A DNA stretch of 64,000 nucleotides from DAOMFB01 sp963721385. Its GTDB lineage: Bacteria; Acidobacteriota; Thermoanaerobaculia; UBA5066. Below the pieces are notes generated by a model that worked only from the letters and a program-made list of their open reading frames with translations, had not been told where the DNA came from and searched no databases. The translations under genes and the position numbers were made by a program. How positions within the stretch are numbered: the first letter of the stretch is position 1; every line of letters starts with the position of its first letter. The stretch spans positions 62,001 to 126,000 of the forward strand of contig CAVRJB010000008.1 in NCBI GenBank assembly GCA_963721385.1, written 5' to 3'. Below, in pieces: positions 50,096-59,525 of the stretch.

Positions 50096-51249
50096 CGACG
50101 GGACGCCTCGGACTCCTCGTCACGTTTCTCGCCGGATCTCTCGCCGCCCTGGCCCTCGGTGAGCTGGTCCTTCGGATCCTGCGCCCGGCCGTCCTCGCCA
50201 TCCCCTCGTCGGACCCGGCGGAGTTCTTCGCCTTCGACCCCGAGCTCGGCTGGAGGAATCGCCCGAAGGGTCACGGCAGGATGACGTTCCTCCCGGATTT
50301 CGACCATGAGATCCGGATCAATGCCGCAGGCCTTCGCGACCGCGACTTCGACGACGCGCGCCCTTCCGGAAAGCGTCGCATCCTCTGCCTCGGCGATTCC
50401 TTCACCTGGGGCATGGGCGTCGAGGCCGGGGAGACGTGGCCGAAAGTGCTGGAGAGGGCCCTTCCCGCAGCCGAGGCTCTCAATGCGGGCGTCAATGGCT
50501 GGGGGACGTCGCAGGAGTTCCTCTGGCTCCGCCGGGAAGGACTGACGTACCGGCCGGACGCCGTCGTCGTCGGCTTCTACGTCAACGACTTCTCCGACAA
50601 CAGCGACGAATACGCCGGCCCCTACCGCCGGCCCTATTTCGTTCTCGAAGCCGGCCGCCTCGTCCTGAAAAATGTCCCCGTCGTCCAGCCGGACGGGACG
50701 CGCGGCCGGCCGCGGAGAGCCTGGCTCCAGAACCGCTCGTCGCTCGTCCGACTCGCGACCTTCGGCCTCGACTGGTTCCGCCGCGGGTTCGTCGAGCGGA
50801 CCGACCTCTCCCCGCTCCGGAGGGGCGGCTGGCCGGCGCCCGCCGCCGACCCGTCGTCCGAAGAGCCGCCGGCACGCGACGTGACGCAGGCACTCCTTCA
50901 GCAGATCGACCGAACCTGCCGCGATTCCGGTGCCGTCTTTGCCGTCCTTCTGGTGCCGACGAAGCGCCAGGTCCGCCCCTCGTCGGGCGCGGGGCCTCAG
51001 GTCGCGGCCGACGCCGCGGCCTATGACGTCGCGCGAGCGATCTGCCGGGACCTCGGGATCCCGGCGGTGGACCCGCTCGACGACCTGAAGGCCGCCGAGC
51101 GGCAGGGGACCTCCGGCTATCACCGGATGGACATGCACTGGAACGCCGAGGGCCACCGCCTCGCCGGCGAGCGGCTGGCCCGGCAGCTCGGACCCCTCCT
51201 GCCGCCGGCTCCGGTCAGCCCGGCGACAGCTTCGCGTAGCGGGCGATGA
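50092..51249 (+). CDS. SGNH/GDSL hydrolase, membrane-anchored
   Basis: A 385-residue protein with an N-terminal membrane segment (LGLLVTFLAGSLAALALGEL). Block I is ILCLGDSFTWGMGVEAGE with the nucleophile serine. NAGVNGWGTSQEF supplies the glycine of block II, VVGFYVNDFSDN the asparagine block III, and RMDMHWNAEGHRLAG the aspartate-histidine block V. It probably acts on acyl or acetyl esters of surface glycans. Its end overlaps the convergent helicase gene by 35 bp. Confidence 0.85.
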   Translation: MTTGRLGLLVTFLAGSLAALALGELVLRILRPAVLAIPSSDPAEFFAFDPELGWRNRPKGHGRMTFLPDFDHEIRINAAGLRDRDFDDARPSGKRRILCLGDSFTWGMGVEAGETWPKVLERALPAAEALNAGVNGWGTSQEFLWLRREGLTYRPDAVVVGFYVNDFSDNSDEYAGPYRRPYFVLEAGRLVLKNVPVVQPDGTRGRPRRAWLQNRSSLVRLATFGLDWFRRGFVERTDLSPLRRGGWPAPAADPSSEEPPARDVTQALLQQIDRTCRDSGAVFAVLLVPTKRQVRPSSGAGPQVAADAAAYDVARAICRDLGIPAVDPLDDLKAAERQGTSGYHRMDMHWNAEGHRLAGERLARQLGPLLPPAPVSPATASRSGR

Positions 51250-53488
51250 ACTTCTTCCGCCCCGCGCGGTCGAAGTAGACCGTCAGCTTCTCGTCGTCCC
51301 CCGACCCCTCGATCATCAGGACGACCCCGGGGCCGTACTCCGGGTGGACGACCCGTGCCCCGCGCCGGAAGCCGCACGCCGTCGGCGGCGGCGGGGTTCT
51401 CCGCATGACGGGGCGGAACAGGGGCGCAGGCCGCCGGACTTTCGTCTCCTGCGATTCGTTCTCGTAGTCGGGGAAGAGCTGGGAGGATCGCGGGGGGCCA
51501 AAGCCCCCCGCGCCGCGGAATTCTTCCCGTCCTGACGATCCGAGGTCCTCGCGCGCGAGGACGCGCTCCGGGATCGCGTCGAGAAACGGGGAGGGCTCGC
51601 GGTTCATCCACTCACCCCGGACCATCCGGCGCCGCACCCACGAAAGGGTCAGCCGCTCCTTGGCCCGAGTCATCCCGACGTAGGCCAGCCGGCGCTCCTC
51701 TTCGACCTCCTCCTCGTCCCCCTGCGACGAGACGTGCGGCAGCGAGCCGTCCTCCATCCCCGCGAGGAAGACCTCGTCGAACTCCAGCCCCTTGGCCGCG
51801 TGGAGCGTGATCAGGAGGACCCCCTTCCGCTCGTCCGCCTCGTCGGCGTCCGACCGGAGCGTGACCGCGTCGAGGAAGCCGGCGAGGCTCGGGTCCTCCC
51901 CCTCGGCGCCGCCCGCATTCGCCCGCTCGTGCTCCCGGGCCGCCGAGAGGAGCTCGTCGAGGTTCTCGCGCCGGGCCTCGTCCTCGGGGTCGGACGACTT
52001 CTCGTACAGCGCGAGGAGCCCGGTCTGCTCGAGGACCGCCGCGACGGCCACCGCGGCTCCCGTCCCCTCGCTCCCGGCCAGCTCCCGCAGCCCCTCGACG
52101 AGCGTCCGGAACTCCGCGAGCGCCTTCTTCGCCCGTTCGGTCATCCCGGGGGGGAGCGCGGCGAGCGCGTCGAAGAGCGACGACCCCTTCGCGACCGCCG
52201 CCGCTTCCAGCGCCTCGAGCGTCGCGGTCCCGATGCCGCGTGCCGGGACGTTCACGACTCGCCGGAACGAGACGTCGTCGCCGGGGTTCCGGAGGAGGCG
52301 GAGGTAGGCGAGGGCGTCCTTCACCTCGGCCCGCTCGTAGAACTTCGTCCCGCCGACGAGGAGGTACGGGATGTTCGAGCGGAGGAGCTCGTCCTCGAAC
52401 GGGCGGGACTGGGCGTTCGTCCGGAAGAGGACGGCGACCTGCTTCGCGGCGTCCGCGCGGCGGGCGGCGGAAAGCCGGGAGACCACCTCGCGCGCCTCGT
52501 CGCGCTCCTCGTCGAACGAGAGAAGCGAGACGCGCACTCCTCCCTTCTTCGTCGCGCGGAGCGTCTTCCCGAGCCGGCGGCGGTTCTCGGCCACGACGGC
52601 GCCGGCCGCGTCGAGGATCGACGCCGTCGACCGGTAGTTCTGCTCGAGGCGGACGGTCTTCGCGCCGGGGAACTCCCGGGCGAAGTCGAGGATGTTCGAG
52701 ACGTCGGCCCCGCGCCAGCGGTAGATCGACTGGTCCTCGTCGCCGACGACGAAGGCGTTCCCGCGGTCCCCGGCGAGCGCCTTGACGAGCCTCGCCTGGA
52801 CGCCGTTCGTGTCCTGGTACTCGTCGACGAGGAGATGCCGGACGCTCCGGCGCATCAGGGCGAGGACGTCGGCCTTTTCGTCGAGGAGCCGGGCCGAAAG
52901 GACGAGCAGGTCGTCGAAGTCGAGGGCGGAGGAGGCGCGGAGCGTCTTCTCGTAGGCGCGAAAGAGGTCGGCGAGGCGCGGCCCGAGGGCGACGCCGAAG
53001 CGGCCCGCGAAGTCGGCGAGGGGGATGCCGGAGTTCTTCGCCTGCGAGATCTTCGCGAGGAGCGACCGGGGCGTCGCCATCTTCTCCGGCAGGGCGAGCT
53101 CCTTCATGGCGCGCTTCACGACGGCGAGCTGGTCGTCGGCGTCGAAGACGACGAACGACCGGGGGACGCCCGCCTCGGCCGGAAAGCGGCGGAGCAGCCG
53201 GACGCCGAACGCGTGGAACGTCCCGACGAAGGAGCGGGGACGGTCGGTCCGGAGAAGCGCCGCGACGCGCTCCTTCATCTCCCCCGCCGCCTTGTTCGTG
53301 AAGGTCATCGCGACGACGGCTTCCTGCGGGACGCCGTGCGCGACGAGCCACGCGAGGCGGCGGGTCAGAACGCGCGTCTTCCCCGATCCCGCGCCCGCGA
53401 GGACGAGGAGCGGCCCCTCGCCGTGCGAGACCGCCGCGGCCTGCTCCGCGTTCAGTCCTTCGAGAAGCCCGTTCCGGGGATCGCCCAA
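51215..53488 (-). CDS. pcrA: UvrD/PcrA-type DNA helicase
   Basis: A 757-residue superfamily 1A 3'-5' helicase. Motif Ia region LNAEQAAAVSHGEGPLLV, Walker A in AGAGSGKTRVLTRR, TFTNKAAGEMKERV, Walker B in LLVDEYQDTNGVQ, FVVGDEDQSIYRWRGAD, and motif VI in RRLAYVGMTRAKERL. The C-terminal about 50 residues form a Tudor-like fold (GARVVHPEYGPGVVLMIEG) that binds RNA polymerase in PcrA. It unwinds DNA in repair and replication restart. The start is TTG; TACCAT lies 9 nt upstream. Confidence 0.93.
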   Translation of the reverse strand: MGDPRNGLLEGLNAEQAAAVSHGEGPLLVLAGAGSGKTRVLTRRLAWLVAHGVPQEAVVAMTFTNKAAGEMKERVAALLRTDRPRSFVGTFHAFGVRLLRRFPAEAGVPRSFVVFDADDQLAVVKRAMKELALPEKMATPRSLLAKISQAKNSGIPLADFAGRFGVALGPRLADLFRAYEKTLRASSALDFDDLLVLSARLLDEKADVLALMRRSVRHLLVDEYQDTNGVQARLVKALAGDRGNAFVVGDEDQSIYRWRGADVSNILDFAREFPGAKTVRLEQNYRSTASILDAAGAVVAENRRRLGKTLRATKKGGVRVSLLSFDEERDEAREVVSRLSAARRADAAKQVAVLFRTNAQSRPFEDELLRSNIPYLLVGGTKFYERAEVKDALAYLRLLRNPGDDVSFRRVVNVPARGIGTATLEALEAAAVAKGSSLFDALAALPPGMTERAKKALAEFRTLVEGLRELAGSEGTGAAVAVAAVLEQTGLLALYEKSSDPEDEARRENLDELLSAAREHERANAGGAEGEDPSLAGFLDAVTLRSDADEADERKGVLLITLHAAKGLEFDEVFLAGMEDGSLPHVSSQGDEEEVEEERRLAYVGMTRAKERLTLSWVRRRMVRGEWMNREPSPFLDAIPERVLAREDLGSSGREEFRGAGGFGPPRSSQLFPDYENESQETKVRRPAPLFRPVMRRTPPPPTACGFRRGARVVHPEYGPGVVLMIEGSGDDEKLTVYFDRAGRKKFIARYAKLSPG

Positions 53489-53537
53489 AGCCTGCGGATG
53501 GTAGCGCAGCGCGGCGGCTGCTTTCCTGGCCTTCCGC

Positions 53538-53543
53538 TACGAT
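53538..53543 (+). promoter_or_regulatory. -10-like hexamer of DUF2142-like gene
   Basis: TACGAT ends 8 nt before the GTG at 53552, with no Shine-Dalgarno sequence. Confidence 0.4.
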
Positions 53544-53551
53544 GCTGCTCC

Positions 53552-54877
53552 GTGAGCGACGGCCGCGGAACCGGCGGCGGATTCCTCCGGAGTCCGCGCC
53601 CCCTCCCCCTTCTCGCGGCGCTCGTGACCACACGGCTGGCGTTCCAGGTCCTCTTCGTCCCGCCGTTCGAGGGACCCGACGAGCCGTTCCACCTCTCCCG
53701 CGCCGCCGCCTTCGCCGACGCGCCATGGACACGCGCAATCGCCGGCCTGCCTCTCGACGGCGCCGTGGAGGCGGCCGTCCGAAGGAGCCCCTGCGGGCCC
53801 GACCTCCGCCGCGCCTTCGGCTGCCCGCCCTTCGGGGCTCGGCGAAGCTTCGCGTCGTACTGGAGCGCCGGGCCGCCCGGCGACGGATCCGCGGGATCCG
53901 CGCTCCCGAACCACGAGAACAACCAGCCGCCTCTCTATTACGTGACCGCCGGCGCCCTCCTTGCGGCGCTGCGGCCGATCGCCCCGGAGCCCCTCACGCG
54001 CCTGCTCGCGCTGCGCCTTTTCTCCCTGGCCTGCGTCCTCGCGGCTCTCTTCGGCCCGCTCCGGACTCTCTCAGCGCGGCGCCGTCCCGGATGGCGGGCC
54101 GCGGGGCTCTCGCTCCTCCTCCTCCCCGGAGCCTCCGAGGCGCTCGTTCGAGCGTCGAACGACGCCCCGCTCTTCCTCTGGGCCAGCCTCGTCGTCCTGC
54201 TCGTCGACCGCGAGCGATTCGGTCCGCTCACGCTCCTCCTCCCGTTCGGACCCCTCCTGAAGATGAACGCGCTTCCCGTCGCGGTCTTTGCCGTCGTCGT
54301 CCTCGCCAGGCGGCACGGGATCGCGCCCGCGCTCGCGGCCGCCTCCGCCGCGCTCGCCCCGGCCGCGCTCCTCGGCGGCTGGCGGTGGGCTGGCTCGATC
54401 GTGATGACGCGGGACGCCGGCGCGCCTCCCGACGCCCTTCCGGATCTCGCCGTCGGACTCGGCCGCTCCGCCTACACGGTCGCGAAGACCTTCGTCTGGC
54501 TCGGCGGCTGGAGCTTCACCCGTATGCCGCTCCCGCTCGTCGTCGCCGGGGCGGCCCTCGCCCTCGCGTTCCTGCTCCGCCTCCGGCTCCGCCGGCCGCC
54601 GCGGCGCGCTGCGGCACACGTCACGGGCCTCGCGGTCGCGGGCGCCGGCACCCTCGCCTTCGTCCTCGCCATTCGCCGCGCCTTCGGCGCCTGGGGCGGC
54701 GTCGGCGGCTGGTACGTCTGGCCCTGGGTCCCGTGGCTCGCCGTCGCGGGGGAGGACCTCTTCGATCTCCCGCGGCCGGCCCCGGGCTGGCTCGCCGCCG
54801 CCTTCGCCCTCTGGCTCGCCGCCGTCAACGTCGCCTGGCTCGCGACCTCCCTCGCGCTCTACTACGGCCTCGGCTGA
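53552..54877 (+). CDS. DUF2142-like polytopic membrane protein
   Basis: A 441-residue protein with about nine hydrophobic segments. VPPFEGPDEPFHLSRAAAF in the first outer loop is the conserved PDE-H motif of DUF2142/GT-C-type proteins, and ENNQPPLYYVTAGALL follows as in that family. GT-C enzymes transfer sugars from polyprenyl carriers, so a similar role is likely. The gene is alone between the helicase and glmS. Start GTG is supported by TACGAT upstream. Confidence 0.7.
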   Translation: MSDGRGTGGGFLRSPRPLPLLAALVTTRLAFQVLFVPPFEGPDEPFHLSRAAAFADAPWTRAIAGLPLDGAVEAAVRRSPCGPDLRRAFGCPPFGARRSFASYWSAGPPGDGSAGSALPNHENNQPPLYYVTAGALLAALRPIAPEPLTRLLALRLFSLACVLAALFGPLRTLSARRRPGWRAAGLSLLLLPGASEALVRASNDAPLFLWASLVVLLVDRERFGPLTLLLPFGPLLKMNALPVAVFAVVVLARRHGIAPALAAASAALAPAALLGGWRWAGSIVMTRDAGAPPDALPDLAVGLGRSAYTVAKTFVWLGGWSFTRMPLPLVVAGAALALAFLLRLRLRRPPRRAAAHVTGLAVAGAGTLAFVLAIRRAFGAWGGVGGWYVWPWVPWLAVAGEDLFDLPRPAPGWLAAAFALWLAAVNVAWLATSLALYYGLG

Positions 54878-54890
54878 GCTGCGAGCCCGC

Positions 54891-56736
54891 CTACTCGACC
54901 GTCACGGACTTCGCGAGGTTCCGGGGCTGGTCGACGTCGCAGCCGCGGCGGACGGCCGTGTGGTACGCGAGGAGCTGAAGCGGAATGACCGTCACCGCGG
55001 GCTGGAGAGCCGGGTGGACCGACGGCAGCTCGAGCGTCACGTCGGCGAACTCCGAGACTTCGGAATCGCCCTTCGAGACGAAGGCGAAGAGGACGCCGTC
55101 GCGCGCCTTCACCTCGCGGAGGTTCGAGGCGATCTTCTCGTAGAGGGCGTCCTGCGGGGCGAGGCCGATCACGGGCATCGCGGGGTCGATCAGGGCGATC
55201 GGGCCGTGCTTCATCTCCCCGCCGGGGTATCCCTCGGCGTGGAGGTACGAGATCTCCTTCAGCTTCAGCGCCCCCTCGAGCGCGACCGGGTAGTGCGCGC
55301 CGCGGCCGAGGTAGAGGACGTCGCGGGCGCTGCTGGAGCCGCTCCGAGAGCTTTTCGACGGCGGGAGAGAGAGCGAGCGCCTCGCGCATCGCGGTGGGGA
55401 GGTGCGCCAGCCCCCTGACGAAACGGTCCTCGGGAGCGAGGGGCGCCCCGCCGCGCGAGACGCGCGCGTACTGCGCGAAGAGGGCGAGAGCGACGAGCTG
55501 GGTCGTGAACGCCTTCGTCGAGGCGACGCCGATCTCCGGCCCCGCGTGCGTCGCGAGGACGCCGTCGACCATCCGCGCGATCGCCGAGCCGGGGACGTTG
55601 ACGACGCCGACGGTGCGCGCCCCGAGGCGCTGCGCCTCCTTGAGCGCCGCGACCGTGTCGGCCGTCTCGCCCGACTGCGAGATCCCGACGACGAGGATCC
55701 GTTTGTCGACGACCGGCGAGCGGTAGCGGAACTCGGAGGCGTAGTCGACCTCCGTCGGGATCCGCGCGGTCTCCTCGAGGAGGAACTTGGCGACGAGCCC
55801 CGCATGCCAGCTCGTTCCGCAGGCTACGACGTGGATCCGCTCGACGCCCGCCAGCAGGTCGGGAGGGATCCCCATCGCCTCGGCGTCGAACCGGCCCGTC
55901 TCGAGGGAGAGCTTGTTTCCGACCGTCTCGGCCACGACCGTCGGCTGCTCGGCGATCTCCTTCGCCATGAAGTGCGGGTAGCCTCCCTTCTCGGCGGCAA
56001 CGGCGTCCCACGGGACGCGCTGGAACGCCCGCGGCCGCGGCGCGCCCGCGATGTCCGTGACGGCAATGCCGTCGGCCGTCACTCGCGCGAGGTCGCCATC
56101 CTCGAGAAAAAGGAGGTTGCGTGTGTAGGGGAGGAGGGCCGTCCCGTCGCTCGCGACGAAGTTCTCCCCCTCTCCCTGCCCGAGGACGATCGGGGGCCCC
56201 CACTTCGCCGCGTAGAGAACGCCGGGCTCGTCGGCGGAAAAGAGGACGAGGGCGTACATCCCCCGGAGGGTCCCGAGCGTCTCCCGGACGACCTCGCCGA
56301 ACGGCTTTCGCGGCGCGCGGCGGACCGCGGCGCCGAGCGCCTGGGCGACGACTTCCGTGTCGGTCTCCGAGGTGAAGGCAACACCGTCGCGCTGGAGCGC
56401 CTTCTTCAGCGGCAGGAAGTTCTCGATGATGCCGTTGTGGATGACGACGATCCGACCGGAGGCGTCGCGATGAGGATGGGCGTTCTCCTCCGAGGGGCGG
56501 CCGTGCGTCGCCCAGCGCGTGTGGCCGACGCCGAAGCGGCCGGCGAGCGGCGCCTCCGCGAGCCTCGTCGCGAGGACGCCGAGCTTCCCCTCGGCCCGCG
56601 CGACGCGGACGGCGCCGTCGTCGCCGACGACCGCGACGCCCGCGGAGTCGTAGCCGCGGTACTCGAGGCGCTTCAGGCCGTCGAGCAGGATCGGGAGCGC
56701 CGGCCGCGGTCCCGTGTACCCGACGATGCCGCACAC
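54891..56736 (-). CDS. glmS: Glutamine--fructose-6-phosphate aminotransferase GlmS, frame broken
   Basis: About 615 residues after repair. It makes glucosamine-6-phosphate. The N-terminal glutaminase has Cys after the start methionine (MCGIVGYTG), GHTRWATHG and NGIIENF. The isomerase has two SIS domains (ACGTSWHAG, GISQSGETADT, STKAFTTQL, and GGEMKHGPIAL) and ends KSVTVE. Near 55330-55335 the frame shifts: SERLQ continues as SARDVLYLGRG after removal of one base. This essential gene is probably intact in the cell. The start is 4 nt after the glmU stop, so it is the last gene of a TPR-glmU-glmS operon. Confidence 0.95.
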
Positions 56737-56740
56737 GGGC

Positions 56741-58162
56741 TCAGGCCTTCTTTTTCCCGGACTTCTTCCGCTCGCGGTACGCCGCGCCGCCGCCGGGCTT
56801 GATCGTCTGCGGCGAGCGCGAGATCGCGAGCGCGTCGGGGGGGACCTCCTCCGTCACCGTCGTCCCGGCGCCGACGATGGCTCCGTCGCCGATCGTGACG
56901 GGGGCGACGAGCTGGACGTCCGAGCCGATGAAGACGTTCCGGCCGATCGTCGTCTTGTTCTTGGAGAAGCCGTCGTAGTTGCAGGTGATGACGCCGGCGC
57001 CCACGTTCGTCCCCTCGCCGATCTCGGTGTCGCCGAGATAGGTCAGGTGGTTCGCCTTGACCCCCTTCCCGAGGACCGCCTTCTTCGTCTCGACGAAGTT
57101 GCCGACGTGGACCCCCGCGGCCAGCTCCGTCCCCTCCCGAAGCCGCGCGAACGGACCGACGACGGACCCGTCCCCGACGACCGCTCCCTCCATGACGCAG
57201 TACGGCCTCACGGTGACGTCCGTTCCGAGCACGGAATCACGGATCACGCATCCCTGCCCGATCCGCGTTCCGGCGCCCACGCGCGTCTTCCCGAGGAGCG
57301 ACGCGAACGGCTCGACGACGCACTCGGGCGCGAGGACCGCCTCCTCGTCGAGCGTGATCGTCTCGGGGCGGATCAGCGTCGCGCCACCGGCCATCGCGGC
57401 CTCCGTGGCGCGCGCACGAAGGAGGGCGTCGACGCGGGCGAGCTCGGCCCGCGAGTTGACCCCGAGCATCTCGTCAGGGTCGTCCACCACGAGGCCGAGA
57501 GCCGGCCGCCCCGACTCCACCGCCATGGCGAGGACGTCGGTCAGGTAGTACTCCCCCTGCGCGTTCGTCGGCTCGACGCGCGCGAGCGCCGCCTCGAGGA
57601 AAGGCCGGTCGAAGGCGTAGATGCCGCCGTTCACCTCGCGGATCTTCCTCTCGTCGTCGGTCGCGTCGCGCTCCTCGACGACGGCCACCACGACGCCGTT
57701 CGAATCGCGGAGGACGCGCCCGTACGGCGAGGGGTCGGAGAGGACTGCGGTCAGGAACGCGACGGGAGTGTCGCGGCGGGCATCGAGGGCGGCGAGGAGC
57801 CGGCTCACCGTCCCGGGACGGAGGAGGGGGACGTCACCCGACAGAACGACGACCCGCGACGCGTCGCCAAGATGGGGCACGGCGGCGCGGACCGCGTCGC
57901 CCGTCCCGCGCGGCGGCTCCTGCAGGGCGACCGCGGCGTGGGGCGCGACCCGGGCCACGTGGGGCTCGACGGCCTCCCGTCCGACGCCGACGACGACGAC
58001 GAGCCGGCCTCCCGCCTCCGACGCGAGAATGACGTCGGCGGTGTCGAGCACCCGGTCGAGGAGGGGGCGGCCGGCCGCGGAATGGAGGACCTTGGGAAGG
58101 CCGGACTTCATCCGGACGCCTTTCCCCGCGGCGAGGACGACGACGGCGGTTTTGCCCGTCAC
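56741..58162 (-). CDS. glmU: Bifunctional GlcNAc-1-P uridyltransferase / glucosamine-1-P acetyltransferase GlmU
   Basis: A 473-residue GlmU. The uridyltransferase domain has VLAAGKGVRMKSGLPKVLH and, later, EVNGGIYAFD. The left-handed beta-helix acetyltransferase domain has GNFVETKKAVLGKGVKANHL, YLGDTEIGEGTNVGAGVITC and NYDGFSKNKTTIG. The two activities yield UDP-GlcNAc. The lysine-rich tail is unusual (RERKKSGKKKA). GTG start overlaps the upstream TPR gene stop by 4 bases. Confidence 0.96.
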   Translation of the reverse strand: MTGKTAVVVLAAGKGVRMKSGLPKVLHSAAGRPLLDRVLDTADVILASEAGGRLVVVVGVGREAVEPHVARVAPHAAVALQEPPRGTGDAVRAAVPHLGDASRVVVLSGDVPLLRPGTVSRLLAALDARRDTPVAFLTAVLSDPSPYGRVLRDSNGVVVAVVEERDATDDERKIREVNGGIYAFDRPFLEAALARVEPTNAQGEYYLTDVLAMAVESGRPALGLVVDDPDEMLGVNSRAELARVDALLRARATEAAMAGGATLIRPETITLDEEAVLAPECVVEPFASLLGKTRVGAGTRIGQGCVIRDSVLGTDVTVRPYCVMEGAVVGDGSVVGPFARLREGTELAAGVHVGNFVETKKAVLGKGVKANHLTYLGDTEIGEGTNVGAGVITCNYDGFSKNKTTIGRNVFIGSDVQLVAPVTIGDGAIVGAGTTVTEEVPPDALAISRSPQTIKPGGGAAYRERKKSGKKKA

Positions 58163-58836
58163 GCGCCTCCCGCGACGATCTCGGCGAAGCTCTGGTGGCT
58201 CCGAAGGGCCACGAGGTCGGTGTCGAGGCGCGCCTGGATCCGGTTCTGGTCGTCGGCCGCGATCGCCTTCTTCAGGTTCGTGATCGCCTGGTCGACGTCG
58301 CCCGAAAGCGCGTGGCAGCAGGCGGCGAGGTAGTGGAGGCGGCCGTCTCCGTCGCGCTTCCCGGCGGTCTTCTTCAGGAGGTCGAGCGCCTTCTCGAGGT
58401 TCCCGCGGTTCTTCTCGAAGACGGCCGAGTGGTAGAGGTCCTCGGCGTCACCCGGGACGGCTGCGCGTGTCTTCTTGCCGTTCCGGCAGGCGGCGAGGTA
58501 CATCTTCGCCCGGTCGCGGAACTCCTTTTCGTCCGGGTACTTCTCGACGACGTCTTCGAAGCGGCGCGCGGCCTCGTCGAAGCGCCGCTTGTGGAAGGCG
58601 TCCATCGCCTTCTCGTACTCCCTGCGCGCCGCCGAGAGCTCCTTCTTCGCTTCCTTGAGGGACGTGGGCGCCTTGCGCGCCGCGGCCGGCTCCACGACGA
58701 CCAGCTTCAGCGCCTTCACCCGCTTCTGGATCTCCTCGAGGGGAACGCCGAGCTGGTACGAGATCTTCTGGACGTCGAGACGGGCGAAGTTCGCCTTGAG
58801 CCAGCGCGTGTCGTCGTCCGTCCATTTCCTGTTCAT
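58159..58836 (-). CDS. Helix-turn-helix and TPR protein upstream of glmU
   Basis: A 225-residue protein. The N-terminal part (WTDDDTRWLKANFARLDVQK, then ISYQLGVPLEEIQKRVKALK) looks like a SANT/Myb-type or HTH module. The rest has TPR-like repeats (AMDAFHKRRFDEAARRFEDV, then NLEKALDLLKKTAG). It may bind DNA and protein, but the target is unknown. GGAGG is 6 nt before the ATG. It is the first gene of the glmU-glmS operon. Confidence 0.75.
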   Translation of the reverse strand: MNRKWTDDDTRWLKANFARLDVQKISYQLGVPLEEIQKRVKALKLVVVEPAAARKAPTSLKEAKKELSAARREYEKAMDAFHKRRFDEAARRFEDVVEKYPDEKEFRDRAKMYLAACRNGKKTRAAVPGDAEDLYHSAVFEKNRGNLEKALDLLKKTAGKRDGDGRLHYLAACCHALSGDVDQAITNLKKAIAADDQNRIQARLDTDLVALRSHQSFAEIVAGGA

Positions 58837-58996
58837 GAAGAGCCTCCAGGGACCCGTCCTGCCCGCTCGCCGCGCCCGGGGCGCCTCGGCGAATGGCGGA
58901 TTCTCCGCGCCTCTCCCCCGGGCGTCAAGGCGGCCAGAAACCCGCGCCGGGGCGGCTCTCGGACCACCGCGCCTCCCCGTCCTTCGGGACAGGCCC

Positions 58997-59002
58997 TACA
59001 CT
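58997..59002 (+). promoter_or_regulatory. -10-like hexamer of Nudix gene
   Basis: TACACT ends 7 nt before the GTG at 59010; no Shine-Dalgarno sequence is present. Confidence 0.45.
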
Positions 59003-59009
59003 CGGCGGT

Positions 59010-59525
59010 GTGTACCCGCCGCCCGTTTTCTGCACCCAGTGCGCGGCTCCGCTCGAGGAGCGCGAGCATTCCCCGGGTGGAAAACGGGTCCTCACCTGCC
59101 CGCGCTGCGGCGAGATCCACTGGGTCGACCCTAAGATCGCCGCCGGCGTCCTGATCGTCGAGGGCGACCGCGTCCTTCTCGTCAAGCGGGGCATCGAGCC
59201 GGGGTTTGGGAAGTGGGCCTTCCCCGGCGGACACGTGGACCGCGGAGAGACGATCGAGGCGGCGGCCTTGCGAGAGACGTTCGAGGAGTGCGGCGTGACG
59301 GCGGTTCTCAAGGAGCTGGTCGGCCTCTACTCGTACCCCGGCCGGCCGGTCGTCGTGGCGGTCTACCGCGGCGGCGTCGCCGAAGGGAGCGCCGCGCCGG
59401 CCCCGCTCGACGAAACGCTGGAGGTCGGCTGGTTCACGGCCGACGAGGTGGCGGCCCTCGAGCTCGCCTTCAGGTCGGTCGCCGACTCCCTCTCGAGACT
59501 TTTCGGCCGCGTTTACCGCGTCTAG
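59010..59525 (+). CDS. Nudix hydrolase with zinc ribbon
   Basis: A 171-residue protein. An N-terminal zinc ribbon (CTQC, then CPRC) is followed by the Nudix box GHVDRGETIEAAALRETFEE, matching GX5EX7REUXEEXGU. It hydrolyses nucleoside diphosphate-linked compounds; a zinc ribbon in front is seen in NADH pyrophosphatase-like members. Start GTG was chosen from the TACACT hexamer. The stop shares a CTAG with the convergent SDR gene. Confidence 0.9.
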   Translation: MYPPPVFCTQCAAPLEEREHSPGGKRVLTCPRCGEIHWVDPKIAAGVLIVEGDRVLLVKRGIEPGFGKWAFPGGHVDRGETIEAAALRETFEECGVTAVLKELVGLYSYPGRPVVVAVYRGGVAEGSAAPAPLDETLEVGWFTADEVAALELAFRSVADSLSRLFGRVYRV

